A DNA stretch of 58,536 bases from an uncultured Gammaproteobacteria bacterium (GCA_947258495.1 CAMYIN010000014.1:1-58536), one strand, 5' to 3'; counted from the first letter of the stretch, positions 8,554 through 17,217 are shown. The notes: generated by a model from the sequence alone, not told the origin. Numbers and translations are program-made.

Positions 8554-9479
8554 GCCGATTCCAGCACCCTGCGCACGTTGGCGGCGGTGACCGCGCTCAC
8601 GCGCAGATTGGATTCCACCGTCACCCCGGCGACATGCGGCGTCAACAGCAGATTCGGCGCATCGCGGAAGCGGTTGCCGCACTCGGAGGAGAGCGGTTCG
8701 CTCTGGTAGACGTCCAGCGCCGCGCCGCCCAGGCGTCCGGCGCGCAGGGCCTCGACCAGCGCGTGCTCGTCCACGATCCCGCCGCGCGCCGTGTTGATCA
8801 ATACGGCGCCGGCTCTCATGGCCGAGAGCAAGCGGGCGTCGATGAGCCCGCGTGTGCCGTCGTCGAGCGGAACGTGCACGCTGACGACGTCGGAATCCGT
8901 GAACAGGGCCTGCAGTTCCCTGTACTGGACCTGATTCCAGGCCGGATCGTGGCGCTCCACGTAGGGGTCGTGGGCGAGAACGCGCATGCCCAGGGCGAGC
9001 GCGCGTTTCGCGGTTTCGCGGGCGATGCCGCCCAGGCCCACCAGCCCCAGCCGTTTGCCCTGCAGTTCGTGGCCGATGCAGTGCTGCCGCGGCCAGCGTC
9101 CCTCCATGACCGCGGAGCTGGCTGTGTAGCAGCCGCGAAGCAGAATCAGCGCCGCGGCGATGACGTATTCGGCGACGGCGTCGTCGTTGGCGCCGGAGGC
9201 GGGACATACCGCGATCCCTCGCCGCCGACAGGCGGCGACGTCTATGTTGTCCAGGCCGACGCCAAGGCGGCCGACGACACGCAGCCGCTCCGCTCGTTGC
9301 ACCAACGCGTCGTCCACCTGCGTTCGATTGCGCACGATCAAGCCGTCGGCGGCCGTGACGCGTTGCTGCAACTCCGCGGACTTGTCGGCGAGTTCCGGGC
9401 CGTAGTGCACGTCGAAATCCCGGCGCAGATCGGCAATCGCGCCTTCGTCCATGAACTCCGTAATCACAATGTGTTTCAT
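8550..9479 (-). CDS. slcC: D-2-hydroxyacid dehydrogenase, probable (S)-sulfolactate dehydrogenase
   Basis: 309 residues of the NAD-dependent D-isomer 2-hydroxyacid dehydrogenase family (phosphoglycerate dehydrogenase-like). The Rossmann motif is GLVGLGGIARETAKRA, an atypical last glycine being replaced by alanine, followed by Asp (HDPY). The substrate-binding Arg lies in NTARGG, the catalytic Glu in LDVYQSEP and the His in LLTPHVAG. SlcC of sulfolactate degraders belongs to this family and oxidises (S)-sulfolactate to sulfopyruvate. Substrate is inferred from the operon with suyAB and the comC-type gene, with which it overlaps by 4 bp. A gap of about 190 bp with a palindromic repeat separates it from the tarD homologue upstream. 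Confidence 0.72.
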   Translation of the reverse strand: MKHIVITEFMDEGAIADLRRDFDVHYGPELADKSAELQQRVTAADGLIVRNRTQVDDALVQRAERLRVVGRLGVGLDNIDVAACRRRGIAVCPASGANDDAVAEYVIAAALILLRGCYTASSAVMEGRWPRQHCIGHELQGKRLGLVGLGGIARETAKRALALGMRVLAHDPYVERHDPAWNQVQYRELQALFTDSDVVSVHVPLDDGTRGLIDARLLSAMRAGAVLINTARGGIVDEHALVEALRAGRLGGAALDVYQSEPLSSECGNRFRDAPNLLLTPHVAGVTVESNLRVSAVTAANVRRVLESA

Positions 9480-9537
9480 TTTCGCGCAGATTCCGGCGTT
9501 CTTTAGTTCCTCGGAGTAATGACATAAAGGATGAAGG

Positions 9538-9635
9538 GAGTGAGTGTCTGCGGGACCGTCGCCAGCATGGATGCTGGCGCCGCGCCTACAGGGGTGTATT
9601 CACGGCGTGTCCCGGAGATGCTCACTCTCTTTTTT
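9538..9635. repeat. Palindromic intergenic element (REP-like)
   Basis: Outer arms 9538-9556 and 9609-9627 are an imperfect 19-nt inverted repeat (GAGTGAG and CTCACTC ends, CGGGAC and GTCCCG inner ends). Inside lies a perfect 9-nt hairpin, CGCCAGCAT and ATGCTGGCG, at 9560-9579. A run of eight T follows on the plus strand. The layout is that of a dispersed palindromic repeat, but no second copy occurs in this window. Read on the minus strand it would also form a strong hairpin in the transcript between tarD and slcC. Confidence 0.6.
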
Positions 9636-9668
9636 TTGGCCTGGATAACGGATGAAGCGCCCCGCATC

Positions 9669-10838
9669 TCATAGTCCGGTCAGGCGGCGCAACTCGGTGT
9701 GCAGCATGCTCATCAGTTCGATGCCGATCCCCGGGGTGTCGTGGCCGCGGGTGTGGCCGTCGACGATGGCGATGTCGTCGGCGAAGCCGCCGAAGGGTTG
9801 AAACACGCCGGGGTAGGATTCCGATCCGCCGGTCTGCAGGCCGAGGGCGATATTCAGCGCCAGCTGGTGCCCCCCGTGGGGGATGAGGCGTCGCCGCGAC
9901 CAGCCGTGGGACTCGGTGAGCCGGATGACCCGCAGGTATTCCGTGAGTCCGTAACTCAAGGCCGGATCCAGTTGGATCCAGTCGCGGTCGGGGCGCAGGC
10001 CGGCGTAGCGAAGCAGGTTCGCAAGGTCCTGATGCGAGAACAGGTTCTCGCCGGTGGCAATGGGGCCGGCATAGTGCTGCGCCAGGGTGGCGTGCAGCAG
10101 GTAGTCCAGCGGGTCCCCCGGCTCCTCGAACCAGAACAGGTCGAAGCCACGCATGGCGTCGCCATAGGCCAGGGCCGTGCGCAGGTCGAAGCGGCCATTG
10201 GCGTCGACCGCCAGGCTCTGCCCGCTGCCGACCACCTCGAGCACGGCCTCGATGCGCCGCAGGTCGGTATCCAGATCGGCGCCCCCGATTTTCATCTTCA
10301 CGACGCGATACCCCTGGTCACGATAACGCCGGATCTCTTCTCGAAGCTGAGGCAGTTCCTTGCCGGGGTAGTAATACCCGCCGCCGGGGTAGACCAGTAC
10401 CTGCTCGTCGTGATGGCCGTCGTTGTAACGTTGTGAAAGCAGCCGCCACAGGGGTTGCCCGGCGATTTTCGCCACCGCGTCCCACACCGCCATGTCCAGG
10501 GCGCCCGCCGCCACCGCACGGTCGCCGTGGCCGCCGGGTTTTTCGTTTCGCATAAAAACGTCCCAGATCTTCGCCGGATCGAGGTTGTCTCCGCTGTCTT
10601 CGATCAGCTCCGCGGGATCGGCTTCCATGAGGCGGGGGATGAAACGCTCGCGCAGGATCCCGCCCTGGGCGTAGCGACCGTTGGAACAGAAGCCGTAGCC
10701 GACGACGGTGGCGCCGTCGCGGACGACGTCCGACACCACGGCAACGACGCTGACCGTCATGCGGCTGAAATCGATATAGGCGTTGCGGATGGACGAGCTG
10801 ATGGGTGCGGTGCGTTCGCGTATTTCGACAATGCGCAC
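9669..10838 (-). CDS. tarD: Enolase-superfamily sugar-acid dehydratase, D-tartrate dehydratase (TarD) homologue
   Basis: 389 residues, the same length as characterised D-tartrate dehydratase of Bradyrhizobium. It has the mandelate-racemase-type fold with the TarD-like KMKIGG base motif near residue 184, metal ligands at VDANGR, WFEEPGDP and TGENLF, and the catalytic His in IPHGGHQL near 322. Blocks such as IRNAYIDF, NEKPGGHGDRAV and GGYYYPGKEL are the ones I know from TarD. That enzyme dehydrates D-tartrate to oxaloacetate. The GTG start at 10838 lies 5 bp after the tctB stop and aligns the N-terminus (MRIVEIRERTAPISS) with the family; reading further upstream runs into tctB. Its presence between a transporter and sulfolactate enzymes is unusual, so a sulfonate or other hydroxyacid substrate is possible. 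Confidence 0.8.
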   Translation of the reverse strand: MRIVEIRERTAPISSSIRNAYIDFSRMTVSVVAVVSDVVRDGATVVGYGFCSNGRYAQGGILRERFIPRLMEADPAELIEDSGDNLDPAKIWDVFMRNEKPGGHGDRAVAAGALDMAVWDAVAKIAGQPLWRLLSQRYNDGHHDEQVLVYPGGGYYYPGKELPQLREEIRRYRDQGYRVVKMKIGGADLDTDLRRIEAVLEVVGSGQSLAVDANGRFDLRTALAYGDAMRGFDLFWFEEPGDPLDYLLHATLAQHYAGPIATGENLFSHQDLANLLRYAGLRPDRDWIQLDPALSYGLTEYLRVIRLTESHGWSRRRLIPHGGHQLALNIALGLQTGGSESYPGVFQPFGGFADDIAIVDGHTRGHDTPGIGIELMSMLHTELRRLTGL

Positions 10839-10843
10839 AGTCG

Positions 10844-11314
10844 TTACCCGGTGAACAGGCGGCCGGCCGGCAGGGGCACCAGTAGAACCTTGTTGAACAG
10901 GAAATAAAACCCCAGCACGATTGCCGTTCCAACCAAGGGGTAAACGAAAACTCGGGCCCGGGTCCACGGGTCGTACATCGCCAGCAGCATGATCGCCATG
11001 AACGCCGCCAAGCCGGAGAGCAGGAAACCCAAATAGGGCATCGACAGCGCGGCGACCAGCAGTACGATCACCAGCCCGACTCGGCGCATCGTCGATTCGG
11101 GTCCGCGTTGGACGCGGTCCGGCGGACGCGCGAGGTTCCAGACAATGGAAGCGATGCAAAACACGATCAGCGAGCCGGCGACGGTGCGGGGAAACACGTA
11201 AGAATCGGCGTCCGCGTAATCCAGCGTGTCCCACAATGCCAGCACGCCAACGAGGACGAATACAGCGGCCACGACCATTCCGCCGATGTCGCGCGACGCG
11301 GGATCAGCGCGCAT
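10844..11314 (-). CDS. tctB: Tripartite tricarboxylate-type transporter, small membrane subunit TctB
   Basis: 156 residues with four predicted transmembrane helices (starting VVAAVFVLVGVLALWDT, VAGSLIVFCIASIVW, LVIVLLVAALSMPYLGF, and two close segments around AFMAIMLLAMYD and LVGTAIVLGFYFLFN) and the Asp-rich loop after helix 1 typical of TctB. It is the small membrane subunit of a binding-protein-dependent secondary transporter. In sulfolactate degraders the equivalent gene is slcF. It sits downstream of tctA, with about 180 bp between them, and is immediately followed by tarD. Confidence 0.8.
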   Translation of the reverse strand: MRADPASRDIGGMVVAAVFVLVGVLALWDTLDYADADSYVFPRTVAGSLIVFCIASIVWNLARPPDRVQRGPESTMRRVGLVIVLLVAALSMPYLGFLLSGLAAFMAIMLLAMYDPWTRARVFVYPLVGTAIVLGFYFLFNKVLLVPLPAGRLFTG

Positions 11315-11493
11315 GGGTTACGGCATCTCCGAATTTTCTTATCGCGGTCGGCCCGGGGGAGCGTCCGACGCACGGCGAGGAAGAGGACAGGCCCACGCGC
11401 GAACGCAGGACGCGTTGACGATAGCGACCCGGAAGGTCTCTGGTGCAGGAAGAGATCCCGTCACCGTTCGAGGCGTGATGGCTGATGCGGGAG

Positions 11494-13002
11494 TCAGTCG
11501 GCACGGGCGAACTCCCGTTTGACGCGAAGGCGGTTCAACAGCAACGGTGAGAACAAAGACAGCAGAATGAAGGCGAAAATGCCCAGCGAAATGGGCCGGC
11601 CGAAGAACTGGCCCCACAGGTTGTCCGCCGCCGCACCGATGATCCAACCCTGGACGAATCCCTGTTCCGCAATCGATCCCAGTATCAGACCCAGGACGAT
11701 GGGCGATGCGCTGAATCCGAAGCGGCCCAATACCCACCCCAAGACGCCGAGGATCGTCATGATTACGACGTCGGAGACGCTGTTGCGTATGGAGTAGGTC
11801 CCGATCAGAGTCATGAACGCCACCGTAGGTACCAGCATCGCCTTGGGCACGGTGACGATGGAGCGGTAGGCGTACCGTCCGATGAGCAAGCCGGTCGGCA
11901 GCATCAGCACGGTGGCGAGCAACAGCCCCCAAATGAAGACGTAGACGATGGAACCGTGCTCGGTGAACAGGTTGGGACCGGTGCGCACGCCCTGGATAAG
12001 CAAAGCGCCGAGGATCACGGCGTCGGGCGGTGTGCCGGGTATGCCCAGCACCAGAGTGGGAATAAAGCCGCCGCCGACCGTCGCGTTGTTGGCCGATTCC
12101 GTGGCCTGCACGCCCTCGGGCGCACCGCCCCCGAATCTTTCCTGTTGCTTCGACGATCGTCGCGCCTCGGAATAAGCCACCAGGCCGGCGATGGAGCCGC
12201 CGGCGCCGGGGAGGATACCCACCAGGGTGCCGATGACGGAGCTGCGTGCCAGGTTGAATTTGCTCCGCCAGGAAATGTTCAAGGCTTCCCGCAGTCGAAA
12301 TCCCCGCGACGCTTCTTCGACCTTCAAATGGCGGTCCGGGGTCGCCACCAGATCGATCAGCACCGGAACGCAGTACAGGCCGATGAGCGCCGAAACCACC
12401 TCGATCCCACCGAGCAGGGTCTGGCTGCCGAAGGTCAAGCGGACATCGGCGCTGATTTCGGCCACGCCGATGCACGACAACAACAACCCGAAACACGCGC
12501 CGATGAGTCCTTTGAGCAGATTCCCCTGGGACAGCGCCGATATCAGGGTAAGCCCCAATATCGCCAGCCAGAAGTACTCGACCGGTCCGAAGGCAAGCGC
12601 GACGTTGGCAAGCGGCGGCGCCAGCGACAGCAGAAACACGGCGCCCACCAGCCCGCCGCATACCGAGGCGATACAGGCGAGGGTAATGGCCAGGTCGCCG
12701 TCGCCCCGTTTGGCCATGGGAAAGCCGTCGAAGGTGGTAGCTATGGCCGAGGGTGTGCCCGGCGTATTCAACAGGATGGCTGCGTAGGCACCGCCGTAGA
12801 TTGCGCCGGTATATATGGCGCCCATCAGGATCAGCGCAGACGCGGGCTCCATGGAAAAGGTGACCGGGATCAGTACCGCCACCGCCATGGTCGCGGTCAG
12901 CCCCGGCAGTGAGCCGACGACGGTCCCGGCGACGACGCCCCCCAGCGCGAGTGCAACATGGTAGGGGGTGAGCGCCGCTAGCAGGTAACCCAGACTGTTC
13001 AT
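11494..13002 (-). CDS. tctA: Tripartite tricarboxylate-type transporter, large membrane subunit TctA
   Basis: 502 residues, many transmembrane helices, with TctA signatures: GSLPGLTATMAVAVLIPVTF near residue 32, YTGAIYGGAYAAILLNTPGTPS near 65, and the second copy GILPGAGGSIAGLVAYSEAR and GVPGTPPDAVILGALL-like block (LGIPGTPPDAVIL). The internal repeat of the G-PG-TPS motif is a mark of the family. It carries the ion-coupled import of a carboxylate delivered by TctC. Context suggests sulfolactate (slcG-like), tartrate or both. It follows tctC by 44 bp. Confidence 0.9.
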   Translation of the reverse strand: MNSLGYLLAALTPYHVALALGGVVAGTVVGSLPGLTATMAVAVLIPVTFSMEPASALILMGAIYTGAIYGGAYAAILLNTPGTPSAIATTFDGFPMAKRGDGDLAITLACIASVCGGLVGAVFLLSLAPPLANVALAFGPVEYFWLAILGLTLISALSQGNLLKGLIGACFGLLLSCIGVAEISADVRLTFGSQTLLGGIEVVSALIGLYCVPVLIDLVATPDRHLKVEEASRGFRLREALNISWRSKFNLARSSVIGTLVGILPGAGGSIAGLVAYSEARRSSKQQERFGGGAPEGVQATESANNATVGGGFIPTLVLGIPGTPPDAVILGALLIQGVRTGPNLFTEHGSIVYVFIWGLLLATVLMLPTGLLIGRYAYRSIVTVPKAMLVPTVAFMTLIGTYSIRNSVSDVVIMTILGVLGWVLGRFGFSASPIVLGLILGSIAEQGFVQGWIIGAAADNLWGQFFGRPISLGIFAFILLSLFSPLLLNRLRVKREFARAD

Positions 13003-13046
13003 GGAGCCGGTCGCCGCTTGTAGTACCGAGGCAAACCAGCCGGGGA

Positions 13047-14006
13047 TTACTTAATGACGCCGGCTTCCTTCGCTGCGGCGACGTAGGCCTGCCGCTTCTC
13101 GTCCATGAATGCCTTCATGCCTTTGTAATCCACGTCCACCAGCGCAAATCCGTCGTTCTCCATTTTCTGTTTGAATGCGGGATCCGCATTTATCTGCCCG
13201 ATCATGGAGGACAATTTTTCGCGCACGTTTTCCGGCGTGGAGTTGGGCACCGCGATGCCGCGGTACGCGCCGGAGACGATGTCGAAACCCAGTTCCTTGA
13301 AGGTCGGAACATCGGGGAAGCGCGGGTGCCGCTGCTCCATCGCCACCGCCAGCAAGCGCACTTTGTCGGCGTGTTTTGCCCCCACGGAGGTGTATCCCCA
13401 CTGCCCGGTCACCTGGTTGCCCAGCAGCGCGGTCACCGAGGCGCCGGTTCCTTTGAACGCCACGTAGGTGGTCTTGACGCCCGCCAGCTTGTCAAATGTC
13501 ACCTGAGCGAGGTGGTTGGCGGTGCCTTTTCCGGATCCCGAGAAGGTGATCTTGCCCGGATTGCTCTTGGCGTGGTCGATCACGTCCTGAAGGGTCTTGA
13601 ACGGGCTGTCGTCCGACACCACCACGGCGTCGGGGGTGTAGTGGAACATGTAGATCAACGCCAGTTCGTCGGTCTTGAAACCCACGTCCTTCTGCAGGGG
13701 CTTGACGATGATGTGAGGCAGGTTTATCCCCATGATGTTGTAGCCGTCTCCGGGCATGTCGTTCAGCTGCGACCAACCTACTGCGCCACCCCCGCCGGGT
13801 TTGTAGGATATCACCAGGTCCTGTCCGAATTTCTTCTTGAAGAACGCTTGCTGGTGGCGAGCGGTGATATCGGATTCTCCGCCCGGCCCGAAGGGGATCA
13901 CGTAACTGATGGGTTTTTCGGGGTATTCCGCGGACGCTACGGACGCGGTTAATGCCAGCGCCGCGGCCAGAGCCGTAAATATGCCTCGCTTCTTACTCGT
14001 GAACAT
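13047..14006 (-). CDS. tctC: Periplasmic solute-binding protein of tripartite tricarboxylate-type transporter (TctC/Bug family)
   Basis: 319 residues: signal peptide (about 1-26, ASAEYPEKP), then the Bug-family fold with YVIPFGPGGESDITARHQ, YKPGGGGAVGWSQL, FSGSGKGTANHLAQ and GTGASVTALLGNQVTG blocks. It binds the carboxylate in the periplasm and hands it to TctAB. A strong AAGAGGAGG site precedes the ATG. In the sulfolactate operon of other bacteria the homologue is SlcH. The Bug pocket usually holds a carboxylate, so sulfolactate or tartrate both suit. It lies 33 bp downstream of suyB, indicating one transcript. Confidence 0.88.
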   Translation of the reverse strand: MFTSKKRGIFTALAAALALTASVASAEYPEKPISYVIPFGPGGESDITARHQQAFFKKKFGQDLVISYKPGGGGAVGWSQLNDMPGDGYNIMGINLPHIIVKPLQKDVGFKTDELALIYMFHYTPDAVVVSDDSPFKTLQDVIDHAKSNPGKITFSGSGKGTANHLAQVTFDKLAGVKTTYVAFKGTGASVTALLGNQVTGQWGYTSVGAKHADKVRLLAVAMEQRHPRFPDVPTFKELGFDIVSGAYRGIAVPNSTPENVREKLSSMIGQINADPAFKQKMENDGFALVDVDYKGMKAFMDEKRQAYVAAAKEAGVIK

Positions 14007-14039
14007 TTTGCCTCCTCTTTCGTGGTTAGCCCGAAACGG

Positions 14040-15209
14040 TTATGCGCTTCGATACAGTTTCGTCAACACGAACTCTCTATGACCCAACGCCTCGGCCGCG
14101 GTCAACCTCCCGTTACAGGTCCGGAGTGTCATATCGATGAGACGATCTCCCGCCTCGTCCAGGGTCATCTCGCGCCGCAACAGACCGGAAACGTCTACGT
14201 CGATGTGTTCTTTCATGGTACGCACGGTGCGCGGGTTGCCGCTGAGCTTGATCACCGGTTCGATGGGATTGCCGATAATGTTGCCTTGACCGGTCGGAAA
14301 AAGATGTACGACGAAACCCGCAGCCGCCTGAAGCGTAACACACTCCGCAGCGGCGGATGAGGTATCCATGAAGTACAGACCCGCCCCCCTGCCGGGCGTC
14401 TCAGCTGGCGCCAGAACGTCGATGAACTGAGTCTTCTTCCCTATTTTTTCCAGGTTGCCGAAGGCCTTTTCTTCGATCGTAGTCAGTCCGCCTTCGATGT
14501 TTCCCTTGGTAGGCTGACTTTCCGAGAGATCGTTGGTTTTATAGGGTTCGATGACTTCATCCATATAGGCCTGCCAGGTGTCCATGAACTTCTGTGCCAC
14601 TTCCGGCGTTTTCGCCCGCGAGGCGCATACGCGCTCGGCCCCGGTAATCTCGGAGGTCTCGCCGAAACACGTCGTCGCCCCCAATGGATTGAGTTTGTCG
14701 ATCAAGTTGCCCACCGTTGGGTTCGCAGATAAGCCCGATGTGGTGTCCGATTCGCCGCATTTCACGGATACCCAGAGATCGGAGAGACCGCATTCCTCGC
14801 GCTGCAGCTCGGAGGCCCATTGCAGATAATCCTTGGCCTTGCGGCTGGCGGCGGCGATGGTGTCTATGTCGCCGATCTGTTCGATGGCGAAACCTTCGAC
14901 CGGTTTGCCGGTATCGGCGATCCCCTCCACCACGCGGTTGGTCCAACCGGGCTCGATGCCGATGACGACGACCGCGGCGACGTTGGGATTCGATCCGGTG
15001 CCTATCAGGGTTCGAAAGAACAGCTCGAGATCTGCACCGAACTGCAATCGACCATAGGCGTGGGGAATGGCCAACGCGCCCTTGATGTTGTTGGCGACGG
15101 CTTCCGCGGCCGCATTGGAGAGATCGTCCAACGGTAGAATCACGACGTGATTCCGCACGCCGACCCTGCTGTTTTCACGGCGATATCCCCAAAATCTATC
15201 GGTTAGCAT
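14040..15209 (-). CDS. suyB: (2R)-sulfolactate sulfo-lyase, large (beta) subunit
   Basis: 389 residues of the UxaA/altronate-dehydratase large-subunit family. Conserved blocks include [70 protein letters not shown] and [13 protein letters not shown], with Cys residues in EECGLS, KCGESD and TTCFGE that could hold a metal or Fe-S centre. It resembles SuyB closely, including the [12 protein letters not shown] block. With SuyA it cleaves (R)-sulfolactate to pyruvate and sulfite in the cytoplasm. The ATG at 15209, 2 bp after the suyA stop, has an AGGTGG site inside the end of suyA; an upstream GTG at 15218 is less likely. A relative acting on another sugar acid cannot be fully excluded. Confidence 0.85.
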   Translation of the reverse strand: MLTDRFWGYRRENSRVGVRNHVVILPLDDLSNAAAEAVANNIKGALAIPHAYGRLQFGADLELFFRTLIGTGSNPNVAAVVVIGIEPGWTNRVVEGIADTGKPVEGFAIEQIGDIDTIAAASRKAKDYLQWASELQREECGLSDLWVSVKCGESDTTSGLSANPTVGNLIDKLNPLGATTCFGETSEITGAERVCASRAKTPEVAQKFMDTWQAYMDEVIEPYKTNDLSESQPTKGNIEGGLTTIEEKAFGNLEKIGKKTQFIDVLAPAETPGRGAGLYFMDTSSAAAECVTLQAAAGFVVHLFPTGQGNIIGNPIEPVIKLSGNPRTVRTMKEHIDVDVSGLLRREMTLDEAGDRLIDMTLRTCNGRLTAAEALGHREFVLTKLYRSA

Positions 15210-15211
15210 AG

Positions 15212-15493
15212 CTACCACCTTTTGGTTTTCAGGTTGTGGACATGGACGTGGCCACCTTTGGGTATATCGGCGATTGCTCGGCCAATATCGTGGCCATATT
15301 TCAGGACGGTGTCGCCGCTCGCTATATCTTGAAGAGCGAGCTTGTGCCCGATCGGTACGTCGTCGAGCACCTGAATGTCGAGAGATGCGTCTCCGTTCAT
15401 CACCCAGCCGGTCAGGGTCTGATTGGCTTTGACGTCTTCGGTGACGATCACCCCGACGCTGTCTTCGGAGTCGTGTACGAGAAAATGGATCAT
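15212..15493 (-). CDS. suyA: (2R)-sulfolactate sulfo-lyase, small (alpha) subunit, SAF domain
   Basis: 93 residues forming a single SAF domain, as in the small subunit of SuyAB and the N-terminal part of altronate dehydratase. Typical marks are [33 protein letters not shown] and the C-terminal [12 protein letters not shown]. It is the first gene of an eight-gene minus-strand operon reaching comC at 7540. The ATG has a GAGGA site about 8 nt upstream. A tandem 9-bp repeat lies 70-85 bp before the start and may be a control site. Confidence 0.83.
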   Translation of the reverse strand: MIHFLVHDSEDSVGVIVTEDVKANQTLTGWVMNGDASLDIQVLDDVPIGHKLALQDIASGDTVLKYGHDIGRAIADIPKGGHVHVHNLKTKRW

Positions 15494-15561
15494 GCGGAGA
15501 TCCTCAAATGATGGGTGCGTTCGCAGCCGGATTCTAAAACAGAGCCTTTTTAAAATTCAAC

Positions 15562-15579
15562 TATATGAATTATATGAAT
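15562..15579. promoter_or_regulatory. Tandem 9-bp repeat upstream of suyA
   Basis: Two exact adjacent copies of TATATGAAT, an AT-rich patch standing out from GC-rich flanks, 69-86 bp before the suyA start. The position suits an operator or promoter of the sulfolactate operon. No regulator gene sits beside it, so the binding protein is unknown. Confidence 0.35.
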
Positions 15580-15710
15580 CGGCGTACGGTCCGTTGGGCT
15601 CGATGCGCCGCAGGAATCGTGGATCGCGACCGCGGGCGGCGGGTCAGACTGCGGACGGTCTTGAGACGGGGGTTCGCCGAACCCGGCCGGCGTGGTGATC
15701 CAGTAGCGCG

Positions 15711-15756
15711 AAGGCGTATCGGGGCTTTAATACAAGGCGTATCGGGGCTTTAATAC
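15711..15756. repeat. Tandem duplication of a 23-bp unit
   Basis: Two exact head-to-tail copies, 15711-15733 and 15734-15756, each beginning AAGGCGTATCGGGG and ending CTTTAATAC. The block lies in the 308-bp gap between suyA and the PilZ gene (15494-15801), which otherwise holds the AT-rich suyA promoter zone and no recognisable gene. Perfect identity suggests a recent slippage or duplication event. Confidence 0.85.
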
Positions 15757-15801
15757 AATGAATCGTCGGCGCACGCGTAAGCGAGTGCTGACGACTAGCG
15801 A

Positions 15802-16212
15802 TTAACTCGAACCGCTGGTGGTGGCGAGGAAAAACTCGTCCACGAAGGCCTCGGAGTCCGAAGTCGTTGTGCGCATGGTGTTTTCGGACAACAGACCGTG
15901 CTGCTGCAGCGCTTCGACGAAATCGACCCCTTCGACCGCCGTGCACAGCCCGTATTTGAATCCCTTGCCGGGTGATCCACTCGGGATCATCCACGCAACG
16001 CTGACGTCCACAACCAACTCACTGATTACCATCGTCACCTCAGGCTCGTCGGGTAATCGTTTGCCGGTCGTGACACACATTCCAGATTTGGAAACGTTCA
16101 AGATCTTAAACGGTATGTTGTCGTCGTTGGAACCAAGATCGAAAATCCCCTCTATTTCACCTTTGACCTGATACCGGACTTCACGCCGCATCTCCGCGCC
16201 ATGCTCGTTCAT
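15802..16212 (-). CDS. PilZ-domain protein, probable c-di-GMP effector
   Basis: 136 residues, a single PilZ domain. The c-di-GMP motifs are visible: RREVRYQV near the N-terminus (RxxxR) and NVSKSGM near residue 40 (D/N-x-S-x-x-G). The C-terminal tail (DFVEALQQHGLL and on) is not part of the domain. Such proteins bind cyclic di-GMP and adjust motility, pili or exopolysaccharide by protein contact. The gene is alone; its target is not evident. Confidence 0.8.
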   Translation of the reverse strand: MNEHGAEMRREVRYQVKGEIEGIFDLGSNDDNIPFKILNVSKSGMCVTTGKRLPDEPEVTMVISELVVDVSVAWMIPSGSPGKGFKYGLCTAVEGVDFVEALQQHGLLSENTMRTTTSDSEAFVDEFFLATTSGSS

Positions 16213-16702
16213 GGCAGCAACCCCTTCGATCCTGATTTAGCCATGCCTTTGTACAAGAATACCCCCATCTATGGTATCTCCAGTTTTTTTAAGTTTAGTC
16301 CGAAGGCCGGCGCTTCTCCACGTCAATGCAAAATTGCAATCGGCGCGTGTTTCTCATATTAATCAGAAAGTTAGTAAGCGTACGTAAGCCGATTCAAGCG
16401 ATGCGGTGTCCGCGATTGGCCGCGACCGTGTCGGCAGCCGCATGTGTCGGTGACCGCCCTCATGCAAGGGTCACCGTCGCTGCTAATTATCGTCATAGCA
16501 GCGGAAATCTTTACCAATGCCGGAAGCGTCCTGGGGATCGGCTGCAAACCACCGGGGTGAACGCGGTTGCTTGTCGCAGCGCCCGGTGCTGCACACAGGG
16601 CGACTCCAGGTAGTGCGTTCTGAAGATGCGCGGCGTGGGATATCTCGCCGATGCCGTCTCGATTCCGACGTGAATCGGGCGGTTCAGGGAAAATCCCGTC
16701 CG
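16213..16702. other. Intergenic region without a supported gene
   Basis: 490 bp upstream of the PilZ gene and downstream of the small membrane protein. Short reading frames here have the composition of random translations. One imperfect palindrome, TGCAA-AA-TTGCA at 16327-16338, lies 115 bp before the PilZ start and could be a regulatory site, with weak support. Nothing else was recognised. Confidence 0.4.
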
Positions 16703-16882
16703 TCAGGCCAGAAAGCCGGCCCAGGCCAGGCCGGCCAATATAATGGCTGTGACTACGGAAACGGATACCAGACTCACGCCGACTCCGGGTCCCTGGGAGG
16801 CCTGGTGTTCATGAAATATGAACATCTCTTCATAGCGGCGTTTGCTTAACTGGTATTCTCGCGCACAGTTAAACTTGTTCAT
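16703..16882 (-). CDS. Small single-helix membrane protein
   Basis: 59 residues: a charged N-terminal half (MNKFNCAREYQLSKRRYEEM), a short histidine-containing stretch (FIFHEHQASQ) and a C-terminal transmembrane helix (VGVSLVSVSVVTAIILAGLAWAGFLA) ending at the very C-terminus. This looks tail-anchored. GGAG sits 7 nt before the ATG, a better start than any upstream codon; the long upstream extension of the frame is Arg/Pro-rich and not protein-like. Function unknown. Confidence 0.5.
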   Translation of the reverse strand: MNKFNCAREYQLSKRRYEEMFIFHEHQASQGPGVGVSLVSVSVVTAIILAGLAWAGFLA

Positions 16883-17217
16883 GATTCTCCAGGCGGTTTT
16901 CCGCGCTGTAAACTGCTTGTTCTCTAGCATAGAGCATAGTCCAGGGCGGTGAATTGACAATCCGCCCCTGCCATTTTTCGTCGTCAATCGGGAATGCCCG
17001 ATCGCAACGGGCCGTGTAGTTCGTACCATTGCCGCGGCGGTGCGAGGCGGATATAGCGGAAACCTTGTGGCGCGGATTTGTCCCGGAACACAACCCCGTG
17101 CCTGAGCCACGAGAACGGGCGACGGACGAGGTCGGAAGCGGCTCTGCCGACAGACGACCGGGTCCAGAACATCCCGGCCACATCGGGACGATTCTCCGCG
17201 CATAAGCGCGGGGAGAT
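16883..17217. other. Gap between M15 peptidase and the small membrane protein
   Basis: 335 bp. A 65-codon minus-strand reading frame with GTG at 17181 and stop at 16984 has GC-rich third positions and a plausible C-terminal stretch (GFRYIRLAPPRQWYELHG), yet no ribosome site or known family. I leave it uncalled. No other structure seen. Confidence 0.35.

Noticed and set aside
8554-9525. Upstream extension of the comC frame to a 661-residue protein
   Set aside because: The added part is an out-of-frame shadow of the slcC-like gene, Arg-rich and without a domain; comC has its own ATGA-coupled start.
10839-11234. Extension of the tarD frame into tctB
   Set aside because: It runs through tctB in another frame; GTG at 10838 gives the exact TarD family length.
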